A DNA stretch of 64,000 bases, taken from assembly GCF_004353905.1 (NCBI RefSeq), contig NZ_SMOD01000014.1, positions 124,001 through 188,000 on the forward strand. The letters run 5' to 3'. The notes under the pieces are model-generated. The model ran no database searches and was not told the origin of the DNA. It worked only from the letters and a program-made list of their open reading frames with translations. The stretch's first letter is position 1. Every line of letters starts with the position of its first letter. Of this stretch, positions 44,541-53,926 are shown in pieces. The stretch comes from Paraburkholderia guartelaensis (GTDB lineage Bacteria; Pseudomonadota; Gammaproteobacteria; Burkholderiales; Burkholderiaceae). A program made the translations under genes and the position numbers.

Positions 44541-45302
44541 CTACTGTCCAAGTATGGAGAGCGCCTCATGCACCGGCGCAAGAGAGACAGAGACGATTCC
44601 ACCGAGTGGCGTGTTCATTTCCAGGATCAGAAAGATGGCGATGGAAGTGGATATCGCGCCGAGAAAGAACGCGGCGACGAGCGTCGCGTTGGGTGACGTG
44701 AAGAGCCCGAACGAGCCGAAGATGATGCACAGCCACAGCACAAGCGTGAGCAATAGCGGCATCGGAGTCGAGCCTGCCGCCTGCAGCAGCGCAAGCTCGC
44801 GCATCGCCAGCACTTCACCGGCGATCTGGATGGCGCGCGCCTGTAGCAGACGTTGCGCTTCGTTGTTCGGCGACAGTTCCGCCAGCTTGCGTTGAATATT
44901 TTCGCCGCGTTTGAGCTCCTCGGGGCTGCGCATGCTTGCCAGCTGAGCCGGATCGCCAGAGCTGATCTTCTGTACACCTATGGAGACGCTCTGCTTCAGC
45001 AAGGCGCGGATCTCCTGCGTCTCCGGACCATACTGGGCCAGTGTGCGATCGAGCAGAATGATATCGGTGGCGTCGCGTACGACCGCGGCGTTCGCGGCAT
45101 CGAATGAGCTTTTCGCCGACGAGATCAGCAGCCCGAGCACCAATGCGGCCATCGTGGCTATCAATCCAATCGTCAGTTTAATGACGCTGACCGATTCGTC
45201 GCCGAGATGGTGCGCCGGCAGCAAGGCGTGCAGACACAAGCCGAGCAGGGCGCTACTAAACACGCATGCAAACACGATGACCGCGATGCCTAGATGGTGC
45301 AT
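44541..45302 (-). CDS. DUF4239 (bestrophin-like) membrane protein
   Basis: A 253-aa protein with two N-terminal membrane segments (about 5-27 and 41-62; IKLTIGLIATMAALVLGLLISSAKSSFD), a helical cytoplasmic region (70-175) and two C-terminal segments (about 180-228). The pattern matches DUF4239, distantly like bestrophin channels. Function unknown. AAGGGGAA precedes the ATG. Confidence 0.85.
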   Translation of the reverse strand: MHHLGIAVIVFACVFSSALLGLCLHALLPAHHLGDESVSVIKLTIGLIATMAALVLGLLISSAKSSFDAANAAVVRDATDIILLDRTLAQYGPETQEIRALLKQSVSIGVQKISSGDPAQLASMRSPEELKRGENIQRKLAELSPNNEAQRLLQARAIQIAGEVLAMRELALLQAAGSTPMPLLLTLVLWLCIIFGSFGLFTSPNATLVAAFFLGAISTSIAIFLILEMNTPLGGIVSVSLAPVHEALSILGQ

Positions 45303-45437
45303 TGTTCGATTCCCCTTTTTTGCATCGAGCAGTTTCTATTACACGCTATGTAATTGGCGAGCCTGCGGCGCATGACTACTCTTTGCTTGTCGGTTCATCG
45401 CCCCTTGATGCATGCGTCCAACTCCCAAGGAAATATC

Positions 45438-45986
45438 ATGGCTAACTTCCCCGTCTATACACTCGAATCGGCTCCTGAAGGCTCGAAGCCGGGATTGAAA
45501 TGGCTTGCTGAAGCATTCGGCATGGTCCCCAATATTGCCGGCGCAATTGCCGGTTCGCCGAAACTGATCAACGGCCTGACCGGCGTGTTTCAGCAGGTTC
45601 ATGGCGGCAATTTCACGGAAGCACAGGTTCAGACCCTGTTGCTCACGAATGCCGTCACCAATGGCAGTACCTGGGCTGTCGCCTTCCACACCTGCCTCGC
45701 ACTCAAGGAAGGGCTCAGCGAAGCCGATGTGCATGCCATCCGCGCCCGTCGTCTGCCGGCCGACGAGAAGCTTGCGGCGCTCTCGCATCTCGCACGCACG
45801 TTGATCGACAAGCGTGGCCGTCTCGACGATCACGACGTCGCGTCGTTCACGGCCGCCGGTTTCGCGCAGGCGCTGGTGCTCGATGTCATCCTGGTTAGCG
45901 CTGCGTCGACCATGACGAACTATACCGGCAGCGTCGCCAATCCGCCGCTCGAAGCGATGTTCCAGCAATACGCCTGGCAGGGTTAA
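45438..45986 (+). CDS. Carboxymuconolactone decarboxylase-like protein
   Basis: A 182-aa AhpD/CMD-fold protein: FGMVPNIAGAIAGSPKLINGLTGVFQQVHGGNFTEAQVQTLLLTNAVTNGSTWAVAFHTCLALKEG. The usual CxxC redox pair of AhpD-type members is absent; the site reads TWAVAFHTC with a single Cys. A peroxidase-type disulfide cycle is therefore unlikely and the role is unclear. AAGGAAA precedes the ATG at 45438. It is followed by a DJ-1/PfpI protein and an O-methyltransferase in the same direction. Confidence 0.88.
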   Translation: MANFPVYTLESAPEGSKPGLKWLAEAFGMVPNIAGAIAGSPKLINGLTGVFQQVHGGNFTEAQVQTLLLTNAVTNGSTWAVAFHTCLALKEGLSEADVHAIRARRLPADEKLAALSHLARTLIDKRGRLDDHDVASFTAAGFAQALVLDVILVSAASTMTNYTGSVANPPLEAMFQQYAWQG

Positions 45987-46083
45987 GCACCAGGCGCCGA
46001 AGCACCTGGCGAGAGGGCGGTAATCGACTGTCCGCCTTCTCGCCGGTCACCCTTGCTGTTCTGTTTTCCAAAAGGAGACGGAT

Positions 46084-46803
46084 ATGACTGTTCCTCTGGA
46101 CGTTCACCTGAAAATTGGCGGCATCATCTTTCCGGGCATGGACCAGTGCGATTTCACTGGACCTTTCGAAGCGCTGGCGCGAGTGCCCAATTCGTCGTTC
46201 TTTACGCTCTGGAAGGACAAGAACCCGGTTCGCGATCTGGCTGGCATGCAGTTGCTGGCCGACACCACGTTCGAAGAGGCGCCGCAGCTCGACGTCCTCC
46301 TGGTGCCGGGCGGACATGGCCAGGAGGCGTTGATGCACGACGAAACCTTTCTGTCGTTCATCCGCAGTCAGGCAGCCGGGGCGCGCTACGTTTATTCGGT
46401 CTGTACCGGCGCGCTGCTCTGCGGTGCGGCGGGCCTGCTGCACGGCAAGCGTGCCACTACGCACTGGACGGCAATGGGCGTCCTCCCGCTATATGGCGCG
46501 ATCCCAAGCGGCGAGCGGGTGGTGATCGACGGACAACTGATCAGCGCAGGTGGCGTGACGTCGGGAATCGATGGTTCGTTGATCGTGGTCTCGCTGCTGC
46601 GGGGAGAGACAGTCGCCCAGGAACTGCAACTGTATATGGCCTATGACCCGAAGCCGCCATTCCAGTCCGGTTCTCCTGAAACGGCGCCGGCGCACATCCT
46701 GGCGACGGTGACCGAACGTGCGCAAGCCATTACCGAAAAGCGGATGGCTACCGGACGCGTCTACCAGGACTCTGCGGGAAAGCGCACGGTCTCGGGCAGT
46801 TGA
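46084..46803 (+). CDS. DJ-1/PfpI family protein, isonitrile hydratase-like
   Basis: A 239-aa protein of the DJ-1/PfpI superfamily. The nucleophile elbow is YVYSVCTGALLCGAAGLLHGKRATTHW, with Cys in the SVCTGA motif as in bacterial isonitrile hydratase (InhA), and GGHG in LLVPGGHGQEAL. Isonitrile hydratase converts isonitriles to N-formamides; the closeness here is by motif only. AAAGGAGA precedes the ATG. Lies between a CMD-like gene and an O-methyltransferase. Confidence 0.88.
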   Translation: MTVPLDVHLKIGGIIFPGMDQCDFTGPFEALARVPNSSFFTLWKDKNPVRDLAGMQLLADTTFEEAPQLDVLLVPGGHGQEALMHDETFLSFIRSQAAGARYVYSVCTGALLCGAAGLLHGKRATTHWTAMGVLPLYGAIPSGERVVIDGQLISAGGVTSGIDGSLIVVSLLRGETVAQELQLYMAYDPKPPFQSGSPETAPAHILATVTERAQAITEKRMATGRVYQDSAGKRTVSGS

Positions 46804-46921
46804 GGCAGGCGCGGAATAGTGTTCGCCCGCAAGGTGTTCTGTTGACGGAAAGTAGATTCGCGTAGCGCAGCGAAGCAAAGCCATCGAGAACCTTGATACC
46901 CCTGCGAAAGGAGAAGAGACA

Positions 46922-47971
46922 ATGGAAGCGCAAACGAGTACCTTCACGCCTGAAACCGGGAGCGCATCCGCCGCTTCCCCACAAAAACTCCTTCAGTTGG
47001 CCATGGGTTTTTGGGCCTCGAAGGCGCTGCTATCCGCGGTCGAACTCGACCTGTTCACCGTCTTGGGCAAAGGCCCGCGCACAGCCACGCAATTGATGGA
47101 GCAACTGCAATTGCATCCGAGATCGGCACACGACTTTCTCGATGCTCTGGTTGCGCTAGGAGTCCTGGATCGAGACGACGGCCTGTACCGGAATTCCGCC
47201 GATGCCGGTGCATTTCTGGACAGAGCAAAGCCAGGCTGTATCGCCGGAATGCTGCTCATGGCTAACAACCGCCTATATCCGTTCTGGGGTTCGCTGACCG
47301 AAGCGCTGCGCACGGGTCTGCCGCAGAACGAAGCCAGGCAGGGCGGCAACGCGTTCGAGGCAATCTATCGTGACGAACGCGGGCTACGTGAGTTTCTGGG
47401 CGCGATGACTGGTGTGAGCCTGGATCTGGCAAAGGAGATTGCGCAAAAATTTCCGTGGCAGAACTATCGCTCGGTCGTTGACGTCGGCACCGCGCAGGGC
47501 GCCCTGGTGGCGGAGGTTGCGCGTGCGCACGAGCATCTTTCGGGAATTGGATTCGACCTGCCCGCCGTCGCTCCGATGTTCAACGACTACATCGCGGCGA
47601 ACGGGCTACAGGATCGAATTCACTTTCAGCCAGGCGACTTCTTCAAGGACGCCATGCCTTCAGCCGACGTTCTGGTGATGGGGCACATTCTTCACGACTG
47701 GAATCTCGAACAGAAGCGCGAATTGCTCGCGAGGAGCTATCAGGCGTTGCCCGCGGGCGGATGTGTGATCGTCTACGACGCGATGATTGACGACGAGCGC
47801 AGGCACAATGCGTTCGGTATGCTAATGAGTTTGAACATGCTGATCGAGACGCCTGGTGGCTTCGACTATACCGCCAGGCAGTGCCGTGAATGGATGACCG
47901 AGGCGGGCTTCCGGGAGATCAGAGTCGAACCGCTGGCCGGGCAAAACTCGATGATTGTTGGCGTCCGCTAA
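46922..47971 (+). CDS. SAM-dependent O-methyltransferase
   Basis: A 349-aa methyltransferase of the plant COMT/ASMT-like type: N-terminal winged-helix dimerisation domain (about 20-100; FWASKALLSAVELDLFTVL, HPRSAHDFLDALVALGVL) and a Rossmann SAM domain with motif I VVDVGTAQGALVAEVAR, GDFFKDAMPSADVLVMGHILHDWNLEQK and YDAMIDDERRHN. It probably methylates a hydroxyl on a small aromatic or polyketide-like compound. AAAGGAGAAG precedes the ATG. Confidence 0.92.
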   Translation: MEAQTSTFTPETGSASAASPQKLLQLAMGFWASKALLSAVELDLFTVLGKGPRTATQLMEQLQLHPRSAHDFLDALVALGVLDRDDGLYRNSADAGAFLDRAKPGCIAGMLLMANNRLYPFWGSLTEALRTGLPQNEARQGGNAFEAIYRDERGLREFLGAMTGVSLDLAKEIAQKFPWQNYRSVVDVGTAQGALVAEVARAHEHLSGIGFDLPAVAPMFNDYIAANGLQDRIHFQPGDFFKDAMPSADVLVMGHILHDWNLEQKRELLARSYQALPAGGCVIVYDAMIDDERRHNAFGMLMSLNMLIETPGGFDYTARQCREWMTEAGFREIRVEPLAGQNSMIVGVR

Positions 47972-48059
47972 CGGGGCCACGCGCATTGATTCGATCGCTT
48001 GAACGCATCGTGGAGCTCGGGCCCGATGCGTTCTCGTCCATACGTTCGTGTGACAGCCG

Positions 48060-49385
<1,326 letters not shown>

Positions 49386-50582
49386 ATGACCGTCTTCCGA
49401 ATCGAAGAACCCACCCCGGCGGCTCGCGGTGGTTTCGCGCTGTGGGCGCTTGGTTTCCGGCCGTTCTACCTGGGTGGCGCGCTCTTTGGCGGCGCGGCGC
49501 TGCTGGCCTGGATGGCCGCGTATGCCGGCCATCCGTTGCCGGGTCTCAGTTCGTACCTGCCGGGCATGTTCTGGCACGCGCACGAGATGATCTTCGGCTT
49601 TGGCGCAGCGATCGTGGCGGGTTTTTTGCTGACCGCCGTGCGCGCGTGGACGTCGGTTACGCCGGCGCAGGGCAAGTCGCTGGCGGCGCTATGGTTGCTG
49701 TGGCTCGCGGGGCGCATCACCGTTGCCTACGCGCCGCCTGGCGTTGCCGCCGTGGTCGACAGCCTCTTTCTCCCTGCGTGCGCGCTCGTGTTGCTGCGCG
49801 TGCTCATCGGCGCCAAGAATAGCCACAACATCTTTTTGCCGGTCGCGCTCGGCATGCTCGCCGCGCTGAACGTGGCGTTCCATCTTTCGATGCTGGCCGG
49901 TCGCGCGGACTGGGCGCTGCACAGCGCGTATCTCGCCGTGGGCATGCTGGTGCTGTTCATTACGATCATCGGCGGGCGCATCATTCCGTCGTTCACGGCC
50001 AATGCCGTGCCCGGCTACGCGGTGCAGCGCTGGGATGCGGTCGAGCGCGCGGTGATGCCGCTCAGCATGCTGGCGTTCGTGCTCGACGCCGCGCTAGGCT
50101 CCGGCGTGCTCGTCGCGATAGCCGCGTTCGCGGCGGCGGGCGCACAAGGTGCGCGGATCTGGGGCTGGCGTTCGTGGCAGGTCGGCAACCGGCCGATCCT
50201 GAGCATCCTGCACATCGCCTATGTGTGGATACCCGTCGGCTTCGTGCTGCTCGCGCTCGCTGCATTGGGTTTAGTCGCGCATACGCTCGCCATTCACGCG
50301 TTCACGGTGGGGGCGATCGGCTGCGCGATCATGGCGATGATCACACGCACGGCGCGCGGACATACGGGCCGCAAGCTGGTGGCGGGCGGCTTCGATATCG
50401 CCTGCTATGCGCTGCTCGTGATCGCCGCGCTGATTCGTGTGGCGGGCCCATGGCTCGCACCGCAGTGGCTGACCTTCTGGATCGAAGCGTCTGGCGCGTG
50501 CTGGGTCGTTGCGTTCGCAGCCTATTGCTATCGCTACGCAGGCTGGCTCATGGCGCCGCGTGTCGATGGTAAGGAGGGCTGA
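49386..50582 (+). CDS. NnrS family protein
   Basis: A 398-aa membrane protein with about 12 hydrophobic segments and the NnrS opening ALGFRPFYLGGALFGGAALLAWM, MFWHAHEMIFGFGAAIVAGFLLTAVRAWT, and GGRIIPSFTANA. NnrS is a heme- and copper-containing membrane protein linked to nitric oxide stress and denitrification. No nitrate/nitrite/NO reductase genes are in this window. The ATG at 49386 with GAGAG upstream is preferred; TTG (49356) or ATG (49362) would add a few residues. Confidence 0.9.
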   Translation: MTVFRIEEPTPAARGGFALWALGFRPFYLGGALFGGAALLAWMAAYAGHPLPGLSSYLPGMFWHAHEMIFGFGAAIVAGFLLTAVRAWTSVTPAQGKSLAALWLLWLAGRITVAYAPPGVAAVVDSLFLPACALVLLRVLIGAKNSHNIFLPVALGMLAALNVAFHLSMLAGRADWALHSAYLAVGMLVLFITIIGGRIIPSFTANAVPGYAVQRWDAVERAVMPLSMLAFVLDAALGSGVLVAIAAFAAAGAQGARIWGWRSWQVGNRPILSILHIAYVWIPVGFVLLALAALGLVAHTLAIHAFTVGAIGCAIMAMITRTARGHTGRKLVAGGFDIACYALLVIAALIRVAGPWLAPQWLTFWIEASGACWVVAFAAYCYRYAGWLMAPRVDGKEG

Positions 50583-50680
50583 TTCATCGGCCTTGCACAT
50601 GGCGTATCGCGCGAGTATGTTGACTGGCAAGGGCTGGACGCGCGTAACGCCTTGGGCCCGCCGATGAAGGAGGGTGTGCA

Positions 50681-51205
50681 ATGCATCACTCTGTTCAGAT
50701 TGCAGGTGCAGCCTGTCTCGTTTTTGTAACCTGCGTGCAGGCTCAAACGTCAGCTTCCGAGCCGCCTGCGGCTGCTGTGCCAGAGCGCATGCCTTATGAC
50801 ATTCCTTACGGTGCGCCTATCGGGCTTGATGCAGCGAAGCATCTGCTTGCGCTCGCCGAAGCCGAGGCGCGCAGGCACGACTGGAAAATGAACATCGCCG
50901 TGGTCGATCCGCATGGCGAGCTCGTCGCCTTCGAGCGCATGGACGGCGCGCAATACGCCTCCGTCGAGGTCTCGCAGAACAAGGCACGCACGTCCGCACG
51001 CTTTCGCCGCGAGACCCGCGTGTTCTATAACCAGTTCGAGAGCGGCCACGCCTACGTGGCCACGCTCGAGCCGGGCCTCGTGGCTTCGCCCGGCGGCTTT
51101 CCGCTAGTCGAGGACGGCAAGGTGATCGGTGCGATCGGCTGCAGCGGCGGCACGGGTGATCAGGATGCCGTAGCGTGCAAGGCTGCGGCTTCCACGGTGA
51201 AGTGA
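50681..51205 (+). CDS. Exported GlcG/HbpS-type heme-binding-like protein
   Basis: A 174-aa protein with a signal peptide (about 1-21, ending CVQAQ) and a GlcG/HbpS (DUF336) domain: GLDAAKHLLALAEAEARRHDWKMNIAVVDPHGELVAFERMDGAQYASVEVSQNKARTSARF and GGFPLVEDGKVIGAIGCSGGTGDQDAVACKAA. HbpS binds heme outside the cell; others in the family have no known ligand. AAGGAGGG precedes the ATG. It follows the NnrS gene by 98 bp, suggesting a heme or NO link. Confidence 0.9.
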   Translation: MHHSVQIAGAACLVFVTCVQAQTSASEPPAAAVPERMPYDIPYGAPIGLDAAKHLLALAEAEARRHDWKMNIAVVDPHGELVAFERMDGAQYASVEVSQNKARTSARFRRETRVFYNQFESGHAYVATLEPGLVASPGGFPLVEDGKVIGAIGCSGGTGDQDAVACKAAASTVK

Positions 51206-51231
51206 ACGCGCGAAGCCAGTCACTTCTTCAG

Positions 51232-51882
51232 TCAATGCGGCGAGCCGTATCCCTGTACATTCAGTAGATGCTCGCGCATGCAGCGCGCGGCGGTCTCGCC
51301 GTCGCGGGCGAGAATCGCGTCGACGATGGACTGGTGCTGCTGCGCGAAATGGTGGCGCGTAGCCTGATCCGTGGTCTTTTCACGCTGGGTCGGCTTGATC
51401 CGCATGCCGTTGATCACTTCCATGAGCGCGATGATCGCGGGATTGCGCGAGGCCTGAGCGATCAGCAGGTGAAAGCGCTGGTCCCATAGTTGCCACTCGT
51501 GATCGTCTTTCGCCGTCGCATTTCTTTTTGCGCACTTCTCCAGTTCGGTCAGATCCTCGGGCGTGGCCTTGGTGGCGGCAAGGCCGGCTAATGCCGGTTC
51601 GAACATCAGTCGCATCTCCGCGATGTCTGCCGGGCTCGTACGTGAGCGCAGGCCACGCAGCGTGGGCGCGAACTTCAGCGGCCGGGCGCCCAGATAAGTG
51701 CCGCGCCCCACGCCGCGCCAGATTCGGCCCGACGCCTCCAGCGAGGCAAGCGCCGCGCGCAGTTCGCGGCGGCTCATGCCGAGGTCCTCGGCGAGCTTGC
51801 GTTCGGGAGGCAGCACGTCGCCGTCTTTCAACCGGTGTTGTGCGATGTAGGCAAGCAGGCTGTCGAGCGCGGACCTTTCCAT
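51232..51882 (-). CDS. GntR/FadR family transcriptional regulator
   Basis: A 216-aa regulator with an N-terminal winged helix (LLAYIAQHRLKDGDVLPPERKLAEDLGMSRRELRAALASLEASGRIWRGVGRGTYL, residues 9-66) and an all-helical FCD domain (80-205) with the Asp/His metal or ligand set (EWQLWDQRFHLLIAQASRNPA, HFAQQHQSIVDAILARDGETA). It is divergent from the gamma-glutamyltransferase operon, and matching operator-like sites lie at 51895-51910 and 52054-52069. Confidence 0.92.
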   Translation of the reverse strand: MERSALDSLLAYIAQHRLKDGDVLPPERKLAEDLGMSRRELRAALASLEASGRIWRGVGRGTYLGARPLKFAPTLRGLRSRTSPADIAEMRLMFEPALAGLAATKATPEDLTELEKCAKRNATAKDDHEWQLWDQRFHLLIAQASRNPAIIALMEVINGMRIKPTQREKTTDQATRHHFAQQHQSIVDAILARDGETAARCMREHLLNVQGYGSPH

Positions 51883-51894
51883 AATGTAACGTGT

Positions 51895-51910
51895 ACCAAT
51901 GTGAATTGGT
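51895..51910. promoter_or_regulatory. Operator at GntR promoter (ACCAAT-N4-ATTGGT)
   Basis: Perfect 6-bp inverted repeat with GTGA spacer, 13 bp before the regulator start, placed for autorepression. A related site lies before the divergent operon. Confidence 0.6.
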
Positions 51911-52053
51911 TTGATTCTAGCAGCGGTGCTGCGGCGCGCAACCGCGAGATCGCCAAAATCGACTGGAGCTGTGAGATTCCGTCGAAATTACAGGGTTAAC
52001 ACCGGATGCGGCAAAAAATCTTCCTTCGTATCCTGATTGTGAAAGGTTTTGGA

Positions 52054-52069
52054 ACCAATCATGAAAGGT
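52054..52069. promoter_or_regulatory. Second GntR-type site before the gamma-glutamyltransferase gene
   Basis: ACCAAT-N4-AAAGGT: one half-site identical to that at 51895, the other with 4 of 6 bases matching, and the same spacing. It lies 40 bp before the start of the operon's first gene, as a repressor site would. Confidence 0.45.
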
Positions 52070-52092
52070 TCGACTTGCGAGCCGAACCTTTC
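52063..52092 (+). promoter_or_regulatory. Leader hairpin before the gamma-glutamyltransferase gene
   Basis: Perfect 10-bp inverted repeat GAAAGGTTCG / CGAACCTTTC with a 10-nt loop, ending 16 nt before the ATG and overlapping the GntR-type half-site. In RNA it would sit just upstream of the ribosome binding site GGGAGTGGAAG. Confidence 0.4.
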
Positions 52093-52108
52093 GTACAGGG
52101 AGTGGAAG

Positions 52109-53893
52109 ATGTCGTTCACAACGCGTCCGGAGCTGATTGGGACCTTCGGGATGGTGGCGTCCACGCATTGGCTCGCCAGCGCGTCGGCGATGGCGGTGCT
52201 CGAGAAGGGCGGCAACGCGTTCGACGCGGCGGCGGCTGCCGGCTTCGTGCTGCAGATCGTCGAGCCACATCTCAACGGTCCCGGTGGCGAGTTGCCCGTC
52301 GTGTTCTACAGCGTGCGCGAAGACCGCGTGCGCGTGTTGTGCGGCCAGGGTGTGACGCCGGCAGCCATGACGATCGAACGCATGCGCGCGCTCGGGCTCG
52401 AAGTCGTGCCGGGCACCGGCCTGTTGCCCGCCGTGGTGCCAGGCGCATTCGGCGCATGGATGACGATGCTGCGCGACTACGGGCAACTGCCGCTCGAAGA
52501 CGTGCTGAGCTACGCGATCGGCTATGCGGAGAACGGTTACCCCGTGCTGCCGCGCATGTGCGCCTCGATTCTCGCGATCAAGGACTTCTTCCTCAGCGAA
52601 TGGACGACCTCCGCCGCGCAATGGCTGCGCAACGGCGACGCCCCCGCCCCGAACGCGCTGTTCGCCAATCCCGCCATTGCAGCCACGTACCGCCGCATCC
52701 TGCGGGAGGCGAGCGCGAAAAGCGACCGCGCCGAACAGTGCGAGCTCGCGCGCTCGGCGTTCTACCGCGGCTTTGTGGCCGACGCAATCGACCAATATTT
52801 CCGCTCGACCGACGTGCTCGACACCTCGGGTCGCCGCAATCGCGGCCTGCTCAACGCGGACGATCTCGCGCGCTGGGAGCCCACCTACGAGGAAGCGCTC
52901 TCGTACGACTACGCCGGCCTGCGTGTGCACAAGACAGGACCGTGGGGCCAGGGGCCGATGTTCCTGCAACAGCTTGCGCTCCTCAAGGGCTTCGATCTGG
53001 ACGCGATGGATCCGTTCGGTGCGGATTTCGTGCATACGGTCATCGAAACGTCGAAGCTCGCGTTTGCCGACCGCGACGTGTTCTATGGCGATCCGCGCTT
53101 TGCCGACGTGCCGATGGAAACGCTGCTGAGCGACGCATACAACGACGCGCGTCGACGTCTTGTCGATCCGCACAAGGCCTCGTTCGAGTTCCGCCCCGGG
53201 CCGCTTCTCGACAGCGAAACGCGCGCGGCACGCATCCTCGCCAACGCGGGCCGGCAGCAGCCAGGCGGCTTCGGGCAGGGCGAGCCGACGTTCGCGCCGC
53301 TGCCCGAATTGCGCGGCGATACCGTTCATCTCGACGTGGTCGACCGCTGGGGCAACATGGTGTCGGCCACGCCATCGGGCGGGTGGCTGCAGGCGTCGCC
53401 GGCGGTTCCCGGTCTCGGCTTCAACGTCACCACGCGCGCGCAGATGTTCTGGATGGAAGAGGGCTTGCCTTCGTCGCTCGGGCCGGGCCGGCGTCCACGC
53501 ACGACACTCTCGCCCACGCTCATCACGCGCGAGGGCAAGCCCTATGCGGCATTTGGTACGCCCGGCGGCGATCAGCAGGATCAATGGTCGATGCAGCTAT
53601 TCCTGCGGCACGTGCATGCGGGCATGAATCTGCAGGCCGCCGTGGATGCGCCTTCGTTCCAGACCGCGCATTTCCCCGGCTCGTTTTATCCGCGCTCGAT
53701 GCAGCTCGGCAAGATGTCGGCCGAGTCGCGCTTTCCCGAAGCGACGCTCGCCGAACTGCGCTCGCGTGGCCACGATCTCACTGTGGCCGAGCCATGGGGG
53801 CTTGGGCGCGTGTGCGCGGTGGGCATCCGCAACGGACTCATGCGCGGCGCGGCGACGCCGCGCCAGATGCAGGCTTACGCGATCGGCCGCTGA
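52109..53893 (+). CDS. Gamma-glutamyltransferase family protein
   Basis: A 594-aa Ntn-hydrolase precursor of the gamma-glutamyltransferase family: MVASTHWLASASAMAVLEKGGNAFDAAAAAGFVLQIVEPHLNGPGGELPVVFY at the start, and near residue 410 the autocleavage region ELRGDTVHLDVVDRWGNMVSATPSGG, where Thr is the expected new N-terminal nucleophile. Cleavage would give ~43 and ~20 kDa subunits. No signal peptide is visible, so it is probably cytoplasmic, unlike classical GGT. The start at 52109 has GGGAGTGGAAG upstream. It leads an operon with two MFS transporters, suggesting uptake then hydrolysis of a gamma-glutamyl or related amide compound. Confidence 0.9.
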   Translation: MSFTTRPELIGTFGMVASTHWLASASAMAVLEKGGNAFDAAAAAGFVLQIVEPHLNGPGGELPVVFYSVREDRVRVLCGQGVTPAAMTIERMRALGLEVVPGTGLLPAVVPGAFGAWMTMLRDYGQLPLEDVLSYAIGYAENGYPVLPRMCASILAIKDFFLSEWTTSAAQWLRNGDAPAPNALFANPAIAATYRRILREASAKSDRAEQCELARSAFYRGFVADAIDQYFRSTDVLDTSGRRNRGLLNADDLARWEPTYEEALSYDYAGLRVHKTGPWGQGPMFLQQLALLKGFDLDAMDPFGADFVHTVIETSKLAFADRDVFYGDPRFADVPMETLLSDAYNDARRRLVDPHKASFEFRPGPLLDSETRAARILANAGRQQPGGFGQGEPTFAPLPELRGDTVHLDVVDRWGNMVSATPSGGWLQASPAVPGLGFNVTTRAQMFWMEEGLPSSLGPGRRPRTTLSPTLITREGKPYAAFGTPGGDQQDQWSMQLFLRHVHAGMNLQAAVDAPSFQTAHFPGSFYPRSMQLGKMSAESRFPEATLAELRSRGHDLTVAEPWGLGRVCAVGIRNGLMRGAATPRQMQAYAIGR

Positions 53894-53926
53894 ACACCCG
53901 CCACGCTCAACCGGAACCGACCCACC

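Noticed and set aside
44332-44895. 187-codon plus-strand frame opposite DUF4239
   Set aside because: The minus-strand DUF4239 protein has clear membrane segments and a ribosome binding site.
51917-53584. 555-codon open frame opposite the gamma-glutamyltransferase gene
   Set aside because: Antisense artefact of GC-rich codon use; no recognisable protein.
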